Shown: piece after piece, positions 38,201 to 51,300 of the stretch
Layout: the number at the start of each line of letters is the position of its first letter
Position numbering within the stretch: position 1 is the stretch's first letter
Assembly: GCA_018697195.1 (NCBI GenBank)
Contig: CM031858.1
Coordinates: forward strand, 85,699,037-85,763,036
Direction: 5' to 3'
DNA: 64,000 bases
From: Certhia americana
Taxonomy: Eukaryota > Chordata > Aves > Passeriformes > Certhiidae
Translations under genes and position numbers: made by a program
Notes under the pieces: model-generated
Seen by the model: the letters and a program-made list of their open reading frames with translations, nothing else
Told to the model about the DNA's origin: nothing
Databases searched by the model: none

Positions 38201-40380
38201 CAGGTAAGTTATTAAATCTATTTTTCTCCTAAAGAAGGCACCAGAAGTTTTTTGTGCTTTTATATTCCTTTGACAGAAACACTGCTGGCTTCTCTTCATT
38301 TTGCTTTAAATCCACAAAATAGCTTCAGAAATATCGGTGATTAGGCCTGAAGGTAGAATTCATTTTTAGAGAAAAGCATTTTAAAAATCAGTAATTAGTA
38401 AAGTAAAAAATGAACTTTACATAACAATTCCTTTAATAGGTTAGGAATATTTTTGAGTAGTTTTATATGTAGATGGCAAAAATGCTTTAGGAAATTGATA
38501 AATCAGTGGTTTGCACTCTGTGGTTTGCTAATGCACTCTGTTTGTGCAAGTATTGCCTTACTACCTCTGTGACAGCTCTTTCAGAGTAAAACTACAGTGA
38601 TTTTTATATGAACAAACCCAAAGTTATCTGATGCTTGAGTTCTATGCAAATTGGTCAGAGAAGAGGAAACTTCTATTTGCTCATGTTGTTAAAAACATCA
38701 GTTTAACATCAGTTAAAAAGTGGATAACAAGATACTAAGTAATTTCATTGTGGATTTTATTGTAATATATAGCATGCCAAATTCTGTAAGCTTTTCTATG
38801 TAAAACTATAGCATATAATTCTGCAGGAAAAAAGATTTTTTTTTTTTTTTTGTATAATATATCTGTCCCTTTGTCTACTGCTGATGCAGGAAGAAATTCC
38901 TGTATTTGTGAATGCCGAAGTCAGTAGAAAAGATCCCCCTTTTGTTCCTCCAACAATTGCTGATCCATTCGCACAGGAGTGAGAATTTTACACAACTTTT
39001 CTTCTATCTCCCTGGGAAAAAACCACACACCTTCAGCTTTATGTAAGATTGCTGATAGAGGAAAAAATACTGAAACTGGGAATGGTCACTCCCACAGAAA
39101 AACAGTCTTTTTTTTTTTTTTTTTTTTCCTCTTCTCCCTTGCTATACACTGCATACACATGTGTATTTTTCTTTACTATGACACACCAGATGAAAAATAA
39201 TTTTTTTGCCTAGAAGAATCAGTCTGATTTCTAGGTCACCAGCTGCACATGATGGAGAAGTGCATCCAGGACTCGGGAGGCAAGACAGATGAGTTTTGCT
39301 TAATGTGGACATTTCTATCTCAATGTTATGGGAAAGATTTGCTGGGAAGATGATATCTCCCTCATGGAAAAGTCCAAAGCAGCAGCAGGGCAGCAGCTGA
39401 GATCTGACTAGTCATACTTATGCAAGTTTAGCCCTGTGGTGAACCAGGCCTTTGGGATGCAGAATCAGGTATTGGCAAACAGGTACTTGCACCCCAAGTG
39501 CTCTATATATAGTGGAATAGAAAAGAGCAATGGTAATTGCATGCAATTACAGGAAGTAACTGTAAAAAGGCTTAGTACTTATTTCCTCAAATTCAAAAAG
39601 CTATGCTGTATGTGCACAATTCCTGTGATATTTCTGTTGCAGATGGTGTAGAACAAACATATCAAATTACTACCAGTACTAACAAAAAGTCTTCACTGAT
39701 CAAATAGCTCTACATATGTTGTTCTAAAACCTTGATGAAAAATAGCAAAAGTAGGTCTGCACAAAACTGCAGGCACTGCCTGACCAAGGAATTTAGACAA
39801 TGTTCTTTGCTATTCTCTAGCTCCTGTATTCTGTGGCAAGAGTCCCTGGGCTGGTTGTCACTTCTAATTATGAAACACTGCCTTGACAAAAATATATACC
39901 AGCCTCTAGAAAATCTGTACAAAGAACAATTAACCATTATCTATAGAAACATGTTGGATATAATTGTTTCTTGTTATGTCAATAAAACATTCCTTTCTTA
40001 TTCTTCCTTTTTATCTTAGGAGCTAGACAGTACACTTAGAACTCTAGTTATAGATCAACAGTTGCACTGCAGTATTGTTTTGAAAAACCAATTAAAAAAA
40101 AAACCTGACTTTAAACAGACATACCTTGATTGAGTGGAGTGATTCAAGGAAGCTAAGTTGTTTTTTCCCTTGTGTCATATAACAACTAATAGACCGTATC
40201 TGAACTTCCATCAGTTTGAGATTTTTGACCTATCTAGATATGATTAATCATCTTAAAGAACATTGGAAAGCACTACATGTAGGATTTTGAAAGGGTTATT
40301 AAAAGAATTTGCCCTACAAATTGTGTTGCCTGTTGTAAGCCAGAATAGCTACTGATATTGTGATGGCAAAGAGGCAAGAA
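35256..40380. other. AT-rich desert, no gene seen
   Basis: No gene recognised. It contains A/C-only tracts at 35310-35343 and about 37105-37143, T runs at 35564-35578, 38836-38851 and 39108-39127, and a perfect tandem 12-mer (TAAAGGAGTCCT twice) at 36647-36670. Open frames are at most 95 codons and unrecognised. Confidence 0.5.
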
Positions 40381-41720
40381 GGGCCCTTGTATGGGATCAC
40401 AGAGACTTTTATTCCAGCCATGCATGTAGACTGTCCACGATCAAAGGCAGGGCTCATGGGAAGGGTTCAGGTCTAAGTATATGGGTGCTGGGGGCTGGGA
40501 GAGCATCAGGGACCAATTACTGGGGGCATGGGGGCAGTACAAAGGTGGGGTTGGGGTATGGGAGTCAATGGGGAAATTGAGAGGGAGTGATTGAGGGACA
40601 CAGGGACGAAGGCTAACAGGGAGGACTGAGGGAGCAGAATAGAGGTACATTGCCATAACAGAACAGAGAATACTGAGAGAGAAGCCTCTTGTGTCTTCCC
40701 AACCCAGGGAATGCCTCTCAGGGTCCACTGGCTTCCACATTTGCCTTATCCTAGGCACAATCAGAATGAGAGCAGAAGCCAAAAGCGTGTGGTCCTGGAC
40801 CTGCCTAGTGCATTCATTGTCAGTGCAGGCATAGCAAATTAGCACCAAGATTCTACAGCAAGAAAGCAATTGTGAATTTCTGAGTATGGTCAGAACACTG
40901 CTCTTCACTTCTATTGCTCATCAGTAAGTCTGCCTGTCTTACTTTGGAAGACAGGTGTCTGCTAGGGAAAAGCAGGAGCCTCTCTTGGAACGGAGAATGC
41001 AAATCTCCTTTCTCTGAATTGTTATAATTTTGAAATTAAGGGGCTCTCAGGCAAAGATGTGAGGATAGGAATATCATCCCCCATCTTTACTAGTGTGCAC
41101 AACAAGGCAAACAGAACAGCAATAACTATGTCATTAACAACAAACAAAGCCAGTGAAACAACCACAGGCCTCTCCACTTTCCCCTTTGGCGCAGTTACCA
41201 CCACAGGCTGCCAGAGTGAGCAGGAGTCCCGGGGTGTGATGAGATATATCAGAAGCTCGGTAGCCATAGCTGGAGCTGCAGAAAATGTCCTGGGAGGCAG
41301 GGGGAGCGGGACATGGCATGGAGAAACCCAGAGCAAACCTGAAGAAACAGCAGGCGCAGGGCAGTGGGGCAGCAGCTCTCAGCAGGGCAAGGAGAGAACA
41401 GGTCCAGATTTACTGGAGCATGCATGAAGAGACGGTGGTAGGTCCCTCTGGATTGAGCTCCAGTGGTGCCGGTGGACTCTCCCCACAGTAAAACCCCACA
41501 GCCTGGCTATTCCCTCTGAGACGAAAACTCCCCCAGGAGAGAAGTGTAGGGTAGGTGCCACCCTCTCCCCGACTTTGCTACTTCCTTTGTCTTTCTCAAG
41601 CACCCATAAGTACCCACAAGCACCCAGCAATCAGCTTCCTAGCAACTTCTGGGAAAAAAATCTATAAGAAAGCAACCCAACTTCCAACACTGCCCCAGAA
41701 AATAGTTTCCTTCATAATCT
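40381..41720. other. GC-elevated block, probable old retroelement sequence
   Basis: This 1.3-kb block is richer in G and C than its surroundings. On the minus strand it carries frames of 155 codons (40441-40908) and 104 codons (41022-41336). On the + strand a 122-codon frame (41059-41427) overlaps the second. The 155-codon product is Pro/Ser/Leu-rich. The 104-codon product has a hydrophobic stretch near its middle that could be a membrane segment. I recognise no protein family. A minus-strand AATAAA lies at the left edge (40409-40414 on the + strand as TTTATT), as in some LTRs. Identity is inference. Confidence 0.35.
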
Positions 41721-42825
41721 GTCTCTTGTCTGTGTCCACTTGATGGTTCTGTCAGACCAGATACTATTTTACAAAATTATCTGCCTAAATGTTCCTCAAG
41801 CTCCTTCTTTTTCTCTTACTCCTGCCTATGAAATATATTTTTCTCTCTTCTTCAAATTTACTCTTTTTCTTCCTGAGGTAGTTTTTCTATAGTATTTTAA
41901 TCTCACCCCTATCTTGCTGTGTCTGCTTAAAACTACATTTTTTCTTCCCCTCTTGAAGCACATTCAGAGGGTGAAGGCTATGTTGCACTCTTCTCTGTCT
42001 CACCCACATGTCCTTACACGTTATGAAAAAGTGGAAAAATGTAGTTCCTTCTCTTTTTGTAGTTTTTAATGTTTCTATTTGTTTAGTCAACACGGAAGCC
42101 TGAGCCCACAGGATCTGCAAAGAGCCAAAGACCTCCTCTTCACACCTCAACCCTTATTATTTCCTGACAATATACCCATGAGAGATCATGTCTGGTGTTA
42201 TACCACAAGATATAAAATACACTCCATGTCTTTCATCTCTAAAAATAGCAGACACTGCCAAGGAAGAATTATTTATTTTTTAAAAGTCGAATTCTTGGAA
42301 CAGATCTCTCTTGCTGACAGAGCAGTCATGGTTATGAATGACTTTTCTGTTGTCTTCAGTACTCACTATAATGACCATAAGAGGACATTTTCCTGAATTC
42401 ATCAGGAATTTTATCATTCATAAAATAACCTCAGAAGCTGATGTTCAGCTGTTTATTAAGCAGACAGATTACTCCCACTACCTGGATGTATATACTGGAT
42501 GGAAAACAACACTGACAAGATATGTTATGCCAAATGATGGTCTAATTCCAGCTCTTTCAGCTTCTACACACTTTGTTCATGAAGATCCTAACTGATCATG
42601 TTTTGGACATTTGCCAAGGGCTATCAAGGGTCGGAGAGACTGAGATAATCCAAAGTTATAACCATGAAAACCTCTCACAACCTGGTTTTTTTTAGATTAT
42701 ACATATGCTTTACTATTTTGATCTTATGATTGAGGTGACTAACTAGCATCTTACATGTCCATTCCTGCTGGGTCAAAGAATTTAAAACAGAAATACTGTT
42801 TCATTCTAGAAATACAGCATTCTTC
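41721..42825. other. Spacer between GC-elevated blocks, no gene seen
   Basis: AT-rich again. Open frames of up to 105 codons overlap on both strands and resemble nothing known to me. Confidence 0.5.
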
Positions 42826-43870
42826 ATGATATGGCCCCTTGAGGACATGTGTCTTTGCTGGGCCGTGGGGGATGCTGAGGCTTTTCACAGACTGCAGCTG
42901 CAGCTACCGTTTTCATGGTTTGGAGGTGCTGGAGCTTCATCCACAGAAGGAGGTGGTTCAAGCAGTCAGCTGGATCTGGGAGATCCCCAAAGATTCAGGT
43001 ATACCCTTGTCATCACTGGACCCCCTGAATCCACTCAAAGCATTTCCTGCTGGGGGACGTGCTGGCCTGTTTAGGTTCTTACCATCAGGTGAGTTCATGC
43101 TGTGTGGCAAACCCAAGCCAGAGCCAGGGATTCAGCTCTAACTTCACTCACAGATTTTTAACATTCTGAGTCAGGACTTGTAATCCCCCAGGGATCACAG
43201 GAGCCCAAACGGAGCAAGACAGAATTAGTCACTTTATTTAGAAGTCTACATCAGGGCCAAGGGCAAGCAGGGCAGCTCCACTGGGGAAGCTCTATTAGGA
43301 TCCACGGTTGTCCAGGCACAGACCATGTCCTCACACACAGGATGCCATCCCCCAGAGGCTGAGTGGAGTGTGCTGAGCTGGGGCAGGTGATGGTCCCTAC
43401 AGGAGGCAGGGATGCACCGCAGGCAGTGACAACATAGCTCAGGGCAGGAGTCAGTCTTTTCAACCTGAACTGAAAAGAACACCATGGACCCCAAGGTGAC
43501 TGTATGAATGCCTTCAGGGACAAAACCAAACAAATTTGGCCAGTTTAGATGCTGCCTCAAAGTTAGGCATACATGGGAAGATCACACTGCATGCAGCCCT
43601 GAGGGGCAGCAGGAGGAAGGGGTAAAAGGGAGAGTTTTCTCCCTCCTCCATCTTTTCCCCCGTTTTTCAGTTCTGACAATACCCCAGAAGCTTCTGCAGC
43701 ATCACCAGCAGGGAGCTGATATCAGCCCAGGACTCCTCAGGACACCAGCCCAGGAGGCACTCAGGGGCAGCCAGCTCAGGAGAATCACCTGACCAGGCTT
43801 CAGCAACCTTTGGACAATTTACCTGATTTACCTGATGACTTTGAAACTGCACTCTGAGACCAGGGAGAAA
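42826..43870. other. Second GC-elevated block, probable old retroelement sequence
   Basis: About 1 kb richer in G and C, with overlapping frames of 82-104 codons on both strands. A TTTATT at 43232-43237 would be a minus-strand AATAAA, an arrangement similar to the block at 40.4 kb. Splice-donor-like CAGGTATAC near 42998 and CAGGTGAGT near 43087 were noted, but no acceptable exon was found. I do not recognise the sequence. Confidence 0.35.
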
Positions 43871-46739
43871 GAATTAGATGCCGTTGCACTGTGTTCCAGG
43901 GCACACGAGTCCTTTTTGGAGCTTGTTTGCAGCTATTTCCAGAGACACAAATGGTGGGCAAATTAGTCAAGACTTTCAGCCATCAGTAGCACGTGGAAAT
44001 GATGTCAGTGTCTTTCCTTTTCCAAAATGAAAATAGTACATGCTTATTTTCATAGACTTTAACTTTGAAAAACTATTAATTGTGCATTTTCTGTGCACTA
44101 ATAATGGCTATTCATGTAGCTGAACTCACAATGGATAACCAAACTAACGCAAATTGAATCCATATCTTAAGAAATAGATTGCTTCTGTACACATTATTGT
44201 ACAAAGCTTACATTTTGACAGTTGGAGGCTAATTATTCAAGGTTGTTAAATAAACAAAATTGGCTTTCTCTTTTCCTCAGAAAAAAATTTAAACATCTAC
44301 AGTCAATTGGCAACTTTTGAATATAATTTCAGCTTTTATCTCTTATTCAAATTCACAGTCAAACAAACTATATCTAGCAGGAAAATTATTAATTTATAAA
44401 TATATTTTACTGCTATTCTCTTCCAGGTACCAGTGCGTTTTGGTAGTGCATCATGGACCCTTATTCTCTAACAGGAGCCATTATGTGGAATTTATTCTGC
44501 CACTAGTGTATACAAAACACAATAGAAAAATCTTTTTTTTTCTTCAGTGTTCTGTGTTATACCATACCTAAAGGGAGAGTTATTTTTAAAGTTACATAGG
44601 AACTTGATTCTGAGGTCAACTCTCATAAAATTATTCAGGAGAATTTTAAGACTGACGTATGTATCTACTCTAAGCACATTGGGGTTTAAATTGTAAATTC
44701 AGAATACTCTTAGCAAACAATTTCTCAGTAAACTATAGATTGAAATATATTCACATAAAATAGCTGTTGAATAATTCCAAGAAATGAAAATATTCAAGGA
44801 AGAAGAATTTGCTTGCAATTAATGAACTGTAGAAACACCTGTATTTATTTATTTTGTTTGCTGTAAATAATTCTGCATTTAATCAAAAGATACCTATCTA
44901 TTTTCAAAGTATTTCAAGTGAGAGCATACAAAGACAGGAAACTCTATTTCTAGGGCTTTTAAGAAAAATTATAGAGACTTTTCAATTCAAAATAATAAGG
45001 GATTACACAAATTTCCATGTAATCACCATTCAAGTCCAGTATGACAGGAAGTTGTTTTAGGTCTCTTCTTATGCAGCACGAAGGAAGTAATAAGTTCTGT
45101 TTTATGGAAAAGAAAAAGTAAATCCAGCAATCATGATTCAGTAGTAAACTTCTTGCTACAGTGGCCTTTAGCTGTTATAAATCTCTCAGTGTGTTTTAAA
45201 TCCACAGACTTCTAAGGGAACAAAATGAAATGTTGTCATTCCTTTTTCCTGGCCAGCTTTATTTCCTTTGAGATTTGTTAAAAGTCTTATGATCTTGATT
45301 CTCTTACATGGAGGGCTTCAAGTTTATCAGTAACCATCTGTTTTTGTCATTTTGTTCCATGGTCGAAATCTAGAATCTCCAATGTTGGTCCCAGTGTTTG
45401 CTGACATTTTTTTATTTTCAGTTCTCACTGGGGCTGTCATATTCAAAGATCAGGGAGAAAGTAATGTCTTTGATGTTTTCAAGGGTTGGAAAGATATTTC
45501 TCCGCCCCCACCAGCGTTACAAGTTTCATTTGAACACACAGAAAGAAATCTGAATTTTACAGATTTATCTAAACAGTTATCCACTTGAACCAAATACGTC
45601 CAAATACTTCTAGCAAATATAACCTTTTGTGGTTTTTTGCAATTGTTAATCCTTTTGTACTGTTAACAGAGTTTACAAATCAGCAACATTTGCCTGTCAT
45701 AAATGTAATCCACCATTGAATTCCAGTCTATGTTCCCAGCCCACAGAGTATGCATATCTATTATCTCCTGATCAACATAACTCTGGGAAAGGTGAGAATT
45801 CAGTGGGCTTCCTGCCAGCTTACAGTGACTGAAAGATCCTTTACAAGTACAAGACACATTCCAGACTCAGTTCACATAAGTGTCCCAAGGCTATGTTAGG
45901 TTCCTCTACAATGTATCTTTCATGTACCTCATCTTCCTTCAACCTCATTGGGATTCTGCACGGCAACACATTTTCTGTGCATAAAAATACGCTTCCTTCA
46001 TGTTATGATATAACATAGGTTACCAAGAGTGACTTATTATACACCTTTTACTATGCCTTCCTTTCCAAGACCACCACAAACTGCTTTTACAGGCATTTCA
46101 CCCAATTTAACAGGGGCCAGTACAGATATAACCTCTACAGACTTCTCAGAGATTTCTAAAATATATCACTCTTTCCCCACCACAAAATATACAGATCTCT
46201 GCAAAATAGTAACTTAAACCTATATTCCTGTTTAACTTTTCTGCTTTCTCTGTGCTCATGAAGCTTCCAGTTTGCTGTCCTAACACTGTCTGATCAAAGT
46301 TAACCCAATCTTGGTTTATCTGGTTGAAAGGACAAACAGTACTCCATAATATTAGCAGATTCTGTGTTGGTCCAAAGGCCCATATTTGCTAGTGTCAGCT
46401 CTGTCAAGAACAAGAGATGAACAAACACGGTCTGAAACAGAAGTGAGCACAATGGTCTCATTGCTATTAATTTAGTCAATGAACACAGTGAAGTGGTGAA
46501 CCTTTATAAAGCCTTAAGATATAAAGCCTTGAGATGTGTCAAACCAAGCCCAGCCAGCAGGAAATCATCCAGACAGCCACAGAAAAGATCCTAGTTGCCT
46601 TAAAATTTGATTTGCTATGTTTGCTCAAACCACTGTCTTGGGGTCTTGCTTATGTCTTCAGGAAATGTTATTGTCTCCTTAACAAACAACACCACAAAGT
46701 ATGCACACCTCACCTTACCTTACTTTCCTGACCTAGTGA
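43871..46739. other. AT-rich DNA, no gene seen
   Basis: No gene or mobile element recognised. A tandem 15-mer (ATAAAGCCTTAAGAT and a copy with one change) lies at 46506-46535. The part around 44020-44260 is AT-rich but complex and could be a conserved non-coding segment; this was not testable here. Confidence 0.5.
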
Positions 46740-46889
46740 TCATTAAGCCTGAGTGATTGATGGTGTCCCTGGTCTGCCAGGGTAAAACTGATAGCACCAC
46801 ATGGATTTTCCACAGTTAAAGGCTTTCCTTGTGTTCTGGTCTGGCATTGATTCATTTTTGGTATAGAGTGGTTCTCTGAGGCCTTGTTA

Positions 46890-48332
46890 GCTTCCTGTGG
46901 GCCTGATAAAGAACCAATCAGTGGCCAATTTTCAATATTGACATGTGATTAAACCAATGAAAGGGGTGGATACGCCTTTGTGAACACACATTTTAAGAAG
47001 AAAGACCCCAGGAGTAGCTCTGTCTGGTTTCTGGCTTGGAAGAGCTAACAGGGTGCTGGTCAGGCCAGCTCCACCATGGCCCACGGAGCCTGACGGGGCC
47101 GGGCTGGCCACCGGCGGCTGCTGGGCAGGAGGAGGGGAGGCCATCAGCCCCTGGCATGTCACAGCCCAGCCCCAGCCGGGCTGATGAGATCCCGGCCATT
47201 CCCCCTCTCCCAGCGTGGCTGCTCCATCGTAAACAGCTCCGGCCTCAGGGGGCTGAGGCCAGGAGCAGCCCTGCAGCCATGCACAGAGCAGCCTGCAGCT
47301 GGAATTGAACACGGCAGGGACCAGAGACCAGCCATGTGCCCGGAGTGTCCGCTGCCATTCTGTCCGAGCCCCTCCAGATCCTGGCACAGCCCTGGCACAG
47401 CCTGCAATCCACTCACCCTGACTGTTCCAGCCCGGCCACTGCCCTCCCCTCTGCAGGCCGCCGGGTGAGATAGGAACTCTCTCAGTGCACACATGAGACC
47501 TGCATAAGACCTTAAATCCTCTCTCAAGTGAGAGAAATTAGAGTGAAGATACACAGAGAAACAACATGAAGAGACCAAAGTCAGTAAAGAAGGAGTCAAG
47601 TCCCAGATAAGAGGTGAATGAGGAGGTGTCTTAGTTTTAGGCTGAAATTGTCTTAGAAGCTATAGTGATAGACTATGATATACTTAAATATCCCCTTTAA
47701 ATCATAGAAAAGTATGGGGAGGTGGAACATTCAAATTGTAGACCTAAGCAAAGGCATCCATGCTGAGTAAGTAGATGTTAAAGTAACTGTGATTCCATGC
47801 AAAGTTTGAACAAAGAGAAATGTGTAATAAAGACGCCTTTTGCCCTGAAAGAAGAAAAAAAAGAACCTCCATTCCCAAAGATAAAGATGATTTTAGAAAT
47901 AGATGAAGAGAACTTTTGCTCTTGAACAGTTCATCCTTAAAATAGTACCCATACGTTTACATGGCCTAGAAACACAGCTGGGGTAAAAGCTATGAAAGAT
48001 CGGAGGAACTTCATGAATGCAGATTCTCGGCAGTTGCTGCTCGTAGAAATTAAAACCATGAGAGAGAACTGTTTTCTTGTGGAGAATTCTCCATAGCATA
48101 ACAAGAGATGCTTCTCTCTCTAAGTAAACTGAAGAAAGGCTGTTCTAGAGGTAGAAAACTGAGAATTCTGGGTGTTGTTTCTATACATTGTCAGTGGGAA
48201 AGGGAGCGTAGAGAGAGGAAGTGTTCTAAAGATTTTATTTTGAATCTTACTATTCTTTTAGTTTTATTAATAAATTTTCTTTATAGTTTTCAAAGTTTAA
48301 GCCTGTTTTTTTTCTCCTAATCCTATCTCACA
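46890..48332 (+). mobile_element. LTR-like retroelement copy A, plus strand
   Basis: A 1.4-kb element sharing its layout with copy B at 59.7 kb. In order: three CCAAT boxes (46914, 46925, 46954); an ATTGACATGTGATTAAACC block; a GTGAACACACATTTT block at 46979; a roughly 450-bp GC- and CpG-rich core; an AT-richer part; AATAAA at 48269; then TTTAAGCCTG; and a CTCACA end typical of avian LTR termini. The CCAAT boxes, single polyadenylation signal and CA end fit an LTR. Minus-strand open frames through the GC-rich core (for example 46932-47492, 186 codons) are composition artefacts. Exact borders and target-site duplications were not found, and the upstream limit could reach about 46740. Confidence 0.6.
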
Positions 48333-51300
48333 GAAAAAAATAATCCCCCCCACACCTTGATATCCTTACAAACTGTGAATCATGCTTGTAGGTAAGACAG
48401 GTCTTTGAAAGCACAAAAGTAGCTTGAAATTTTCTTATTACAAAAGGCCAACTATTTTTAAAAGTCACAGATTAAGAAATTTTAAAGCATATAGTCTAGG
48501 TTGGCTGTTCTGGAGCTACATTACATTTGAGTGCTACATTCAAATCCAAATAGATTGATTTCTTTGGAGTCATAGTATCCATACCTGGATTCATGCTGAT
48601 CATTTCTGAACTCTTCCATCATTGAATGAGTTTGTGAGTCTCAGAGCAGACCTGATGTCTTAAATCCTTGGTGAAAGTTCACATCATAAGACTTGAGCAA
48701 AGTCCATGCTTAAGCTACATTCCCCAGCACACTCTGCCTTTGATAATACTTTGGTCTAATTCATGTATTCTTTTATCAAATTATCTGAATGCATTCAAAG
48801 AAATCCATTAAAGTGAAGCTACCTCCATTTTTGAAAAAAGGAAATAGTCCATTCAGATCCTGCAATAGAGTTTTGACCACAGGTGTCAAAACCAATATAA
48901 AATTCAGAAATTATTTATACTCAAAATTACTTATGTTGGGCAGTGGGTAGCTTTGAAAAATTAACTGTAGCATAAGAAATGTTAATTAAGGTTTAAAGAA
49001 ACTGAAGTCCATGAAGATGTATTGTGACAACTCACAAAATTAATTACAACAGACCAAAAATCTAGCTATAAAGTAATTCCCAGCTTTTGATTAGAATTAA
49101 TTCCAACTGCTGTACTGCAGAAATGTCAGTAATGTGGACTTCTGGCTACAGACCTGAGTCAGGTTTTTTGCTTCTGTCTGTGCTGGTGGTATTTTTTTAT
49201 GCTAAACCTCTGGAACGAAACTTGGGCACTTAGTTGCCACAGAATAGTTTCAGACACCTCTGGTACCTGACTGCCAGCTTCTCTTCCTGGCTTCTTGTTA
49301 AATCTAATTTATCCCACAAATTATTGCTATTCAGATTCCCTGTAAGCTTTCCTCCAGACACCCCTATGCTGATCCCAGTGCTTATCAGAACTTCTGTGCC
49401 AGTCTATTTATTAGTTTCATCTTACCTGTGCTTTCCATGGCCAAATCAAACTGGTTTTCTCTCAAGCTATCCAAGCCTAGCATGGCCTCTCTTAGAAAAG
49501 CCAGACAATTTTTTTCTTCAGTCCCTTTGTATATTGTCTTGAGCAGACCAAAGCAAATCTAAACAGCAACTTACTTAGGAAGTTTTGCCCTGCTCTTTCT
49601 GCCTTGGCCTAGTTCATGTCCAGTTAATTTATGGATAAATCAGAACAGTTCTGTGTCAGTCCTGTAAGACAGGACAATTCTTAGAGAAGATGAATTATTT
49701 TTTTCATCTGACAAAAATTTAACAATCATATAACATTTATGTAAGATTTAGTGTTTAGATAGAAGCAATAAAGTTCAGAATCCTAATACACTGGAAATTT
49801 TTAGTTCCTCCTTCAAAGAGAATTTTTTAGTGAAAGCTTGTATATGTTGTTCTTACCACGGCCTAAGTCATAAATTTTTTAATGATTCCATTCTCAGAAC
49901 TATATGAGTAATTAGAGGAAATTTGCCAAAAATATCATCATGCGACAAGCACCCACTACAGAATATTTCAACCCAAATATCTCAAGTCTGGCATCATAAG
50001 CATGAAGAACTGAGAACTAGAAATGCTCCAAGCATAAGTCAGACAAGGAGAAGATTTGAAAACACTATCAGTTCAGTTTCTAGGAATTACTATTGCAATC
50101 CTTTTCACACTTACTGCAAACAAGTTAATTGTGTGAATGGAGATTCAAGTCTATTTTGAAATAATTTCTTTTAAATAACTGCCTTCCGCTCTTTCAATTT
50201 TGAAAGCAAATTTCAGTTTAGTTAGTAGGGAAAGAGTATTGAATTTTTTTACAGTTCAACAGCATTTAAATCAAATTATGACAAAAGTTTGGATTCGATC
50301 ACTTGGATTCAGTAACATGATTTAGAATAAAAAACAAAGAACATGCTGGGGGTAAAATGAATAATCCCAAATCAATCTAAAAGCAACCTGATTAGCTGAA
50401 ACTGTCTAAGAATTAGTGATTAGTATGTACATAGGAATATTAGAGATAGAAATTACTTTACCACATTCATATTTAATTTCTATTAGTGGATTTTTTAATC
50501 AACTAACTGTTATTGAAAATGCTAAATTAGAAAAAAAAAAAAAACACATACAATTAGCTTTAGTTGCTTACTCATTATTTCACTTGCGAACTCATTTCTT
50601 GCTCTGGATGTCTTATTACAGATTCAAACAATCTAAGAAATATTAACCTCCAGAAAACACAATGATAATTTAATACTTAATCATATATCACATGCAACAA
50701 TGAAAATATAATTTTTACAGCTTAATTCCCATTACACACAGATATAAAAATGTAGAAGTTGCATGTGCATACACAAATACAACTTACATACAAATATAGA
50801 AAAGTGAGTTGCTTTAGTGGGTGGCTTAAACACTGAGCTCTAGATTCTTATAAAAGTGTGCATGCCTTGGGTCGTTTTGGGGGAAAAGAATCACTGACAG
50901 AAAACAGCTTAAACACAGAAACTGAACTAAATGCAGTGTTTTCAATCCACTGAGTCACTAGCCGTGGTTCTTTAAACACAGTATAAGTAGCACTGATCCA
51001 AAATATGATTATTTTTCACATGTGGTCCAAATACACTGCAGTATAATGTACCTTCAGAATAAATGCTAGTGTAAGTTAAAGATCCTGAGCTGGCTAGAAA
51101 CTGATATAAGGTACAAGAGGAAAAAAAACTGCTAGCCTTGTGTCAAGATTCAAAGACAGTTCCCTTTTGAAGGCAAGAAGCCTGAAAATCAATTGAGAGA
51201 AGAGAGACTGGGGGAAAGTAGTGAAGCAATACAATCCTACAAATCACAAAGCTTTCTTCTTCTAACTGTCATATGGACTCTGTATTTACTTAGACCAGGC

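Noticed and set aside
46932..47599. Minus-strand frames of 186 and 146 codons
   Set aside because: They lie in the GC-rich core of LTR-like copy A, overlap in different phases, and the shared Leu-Lys-Met-Cys-Val-His ending with a frame in copy B comes from the repeat itself.
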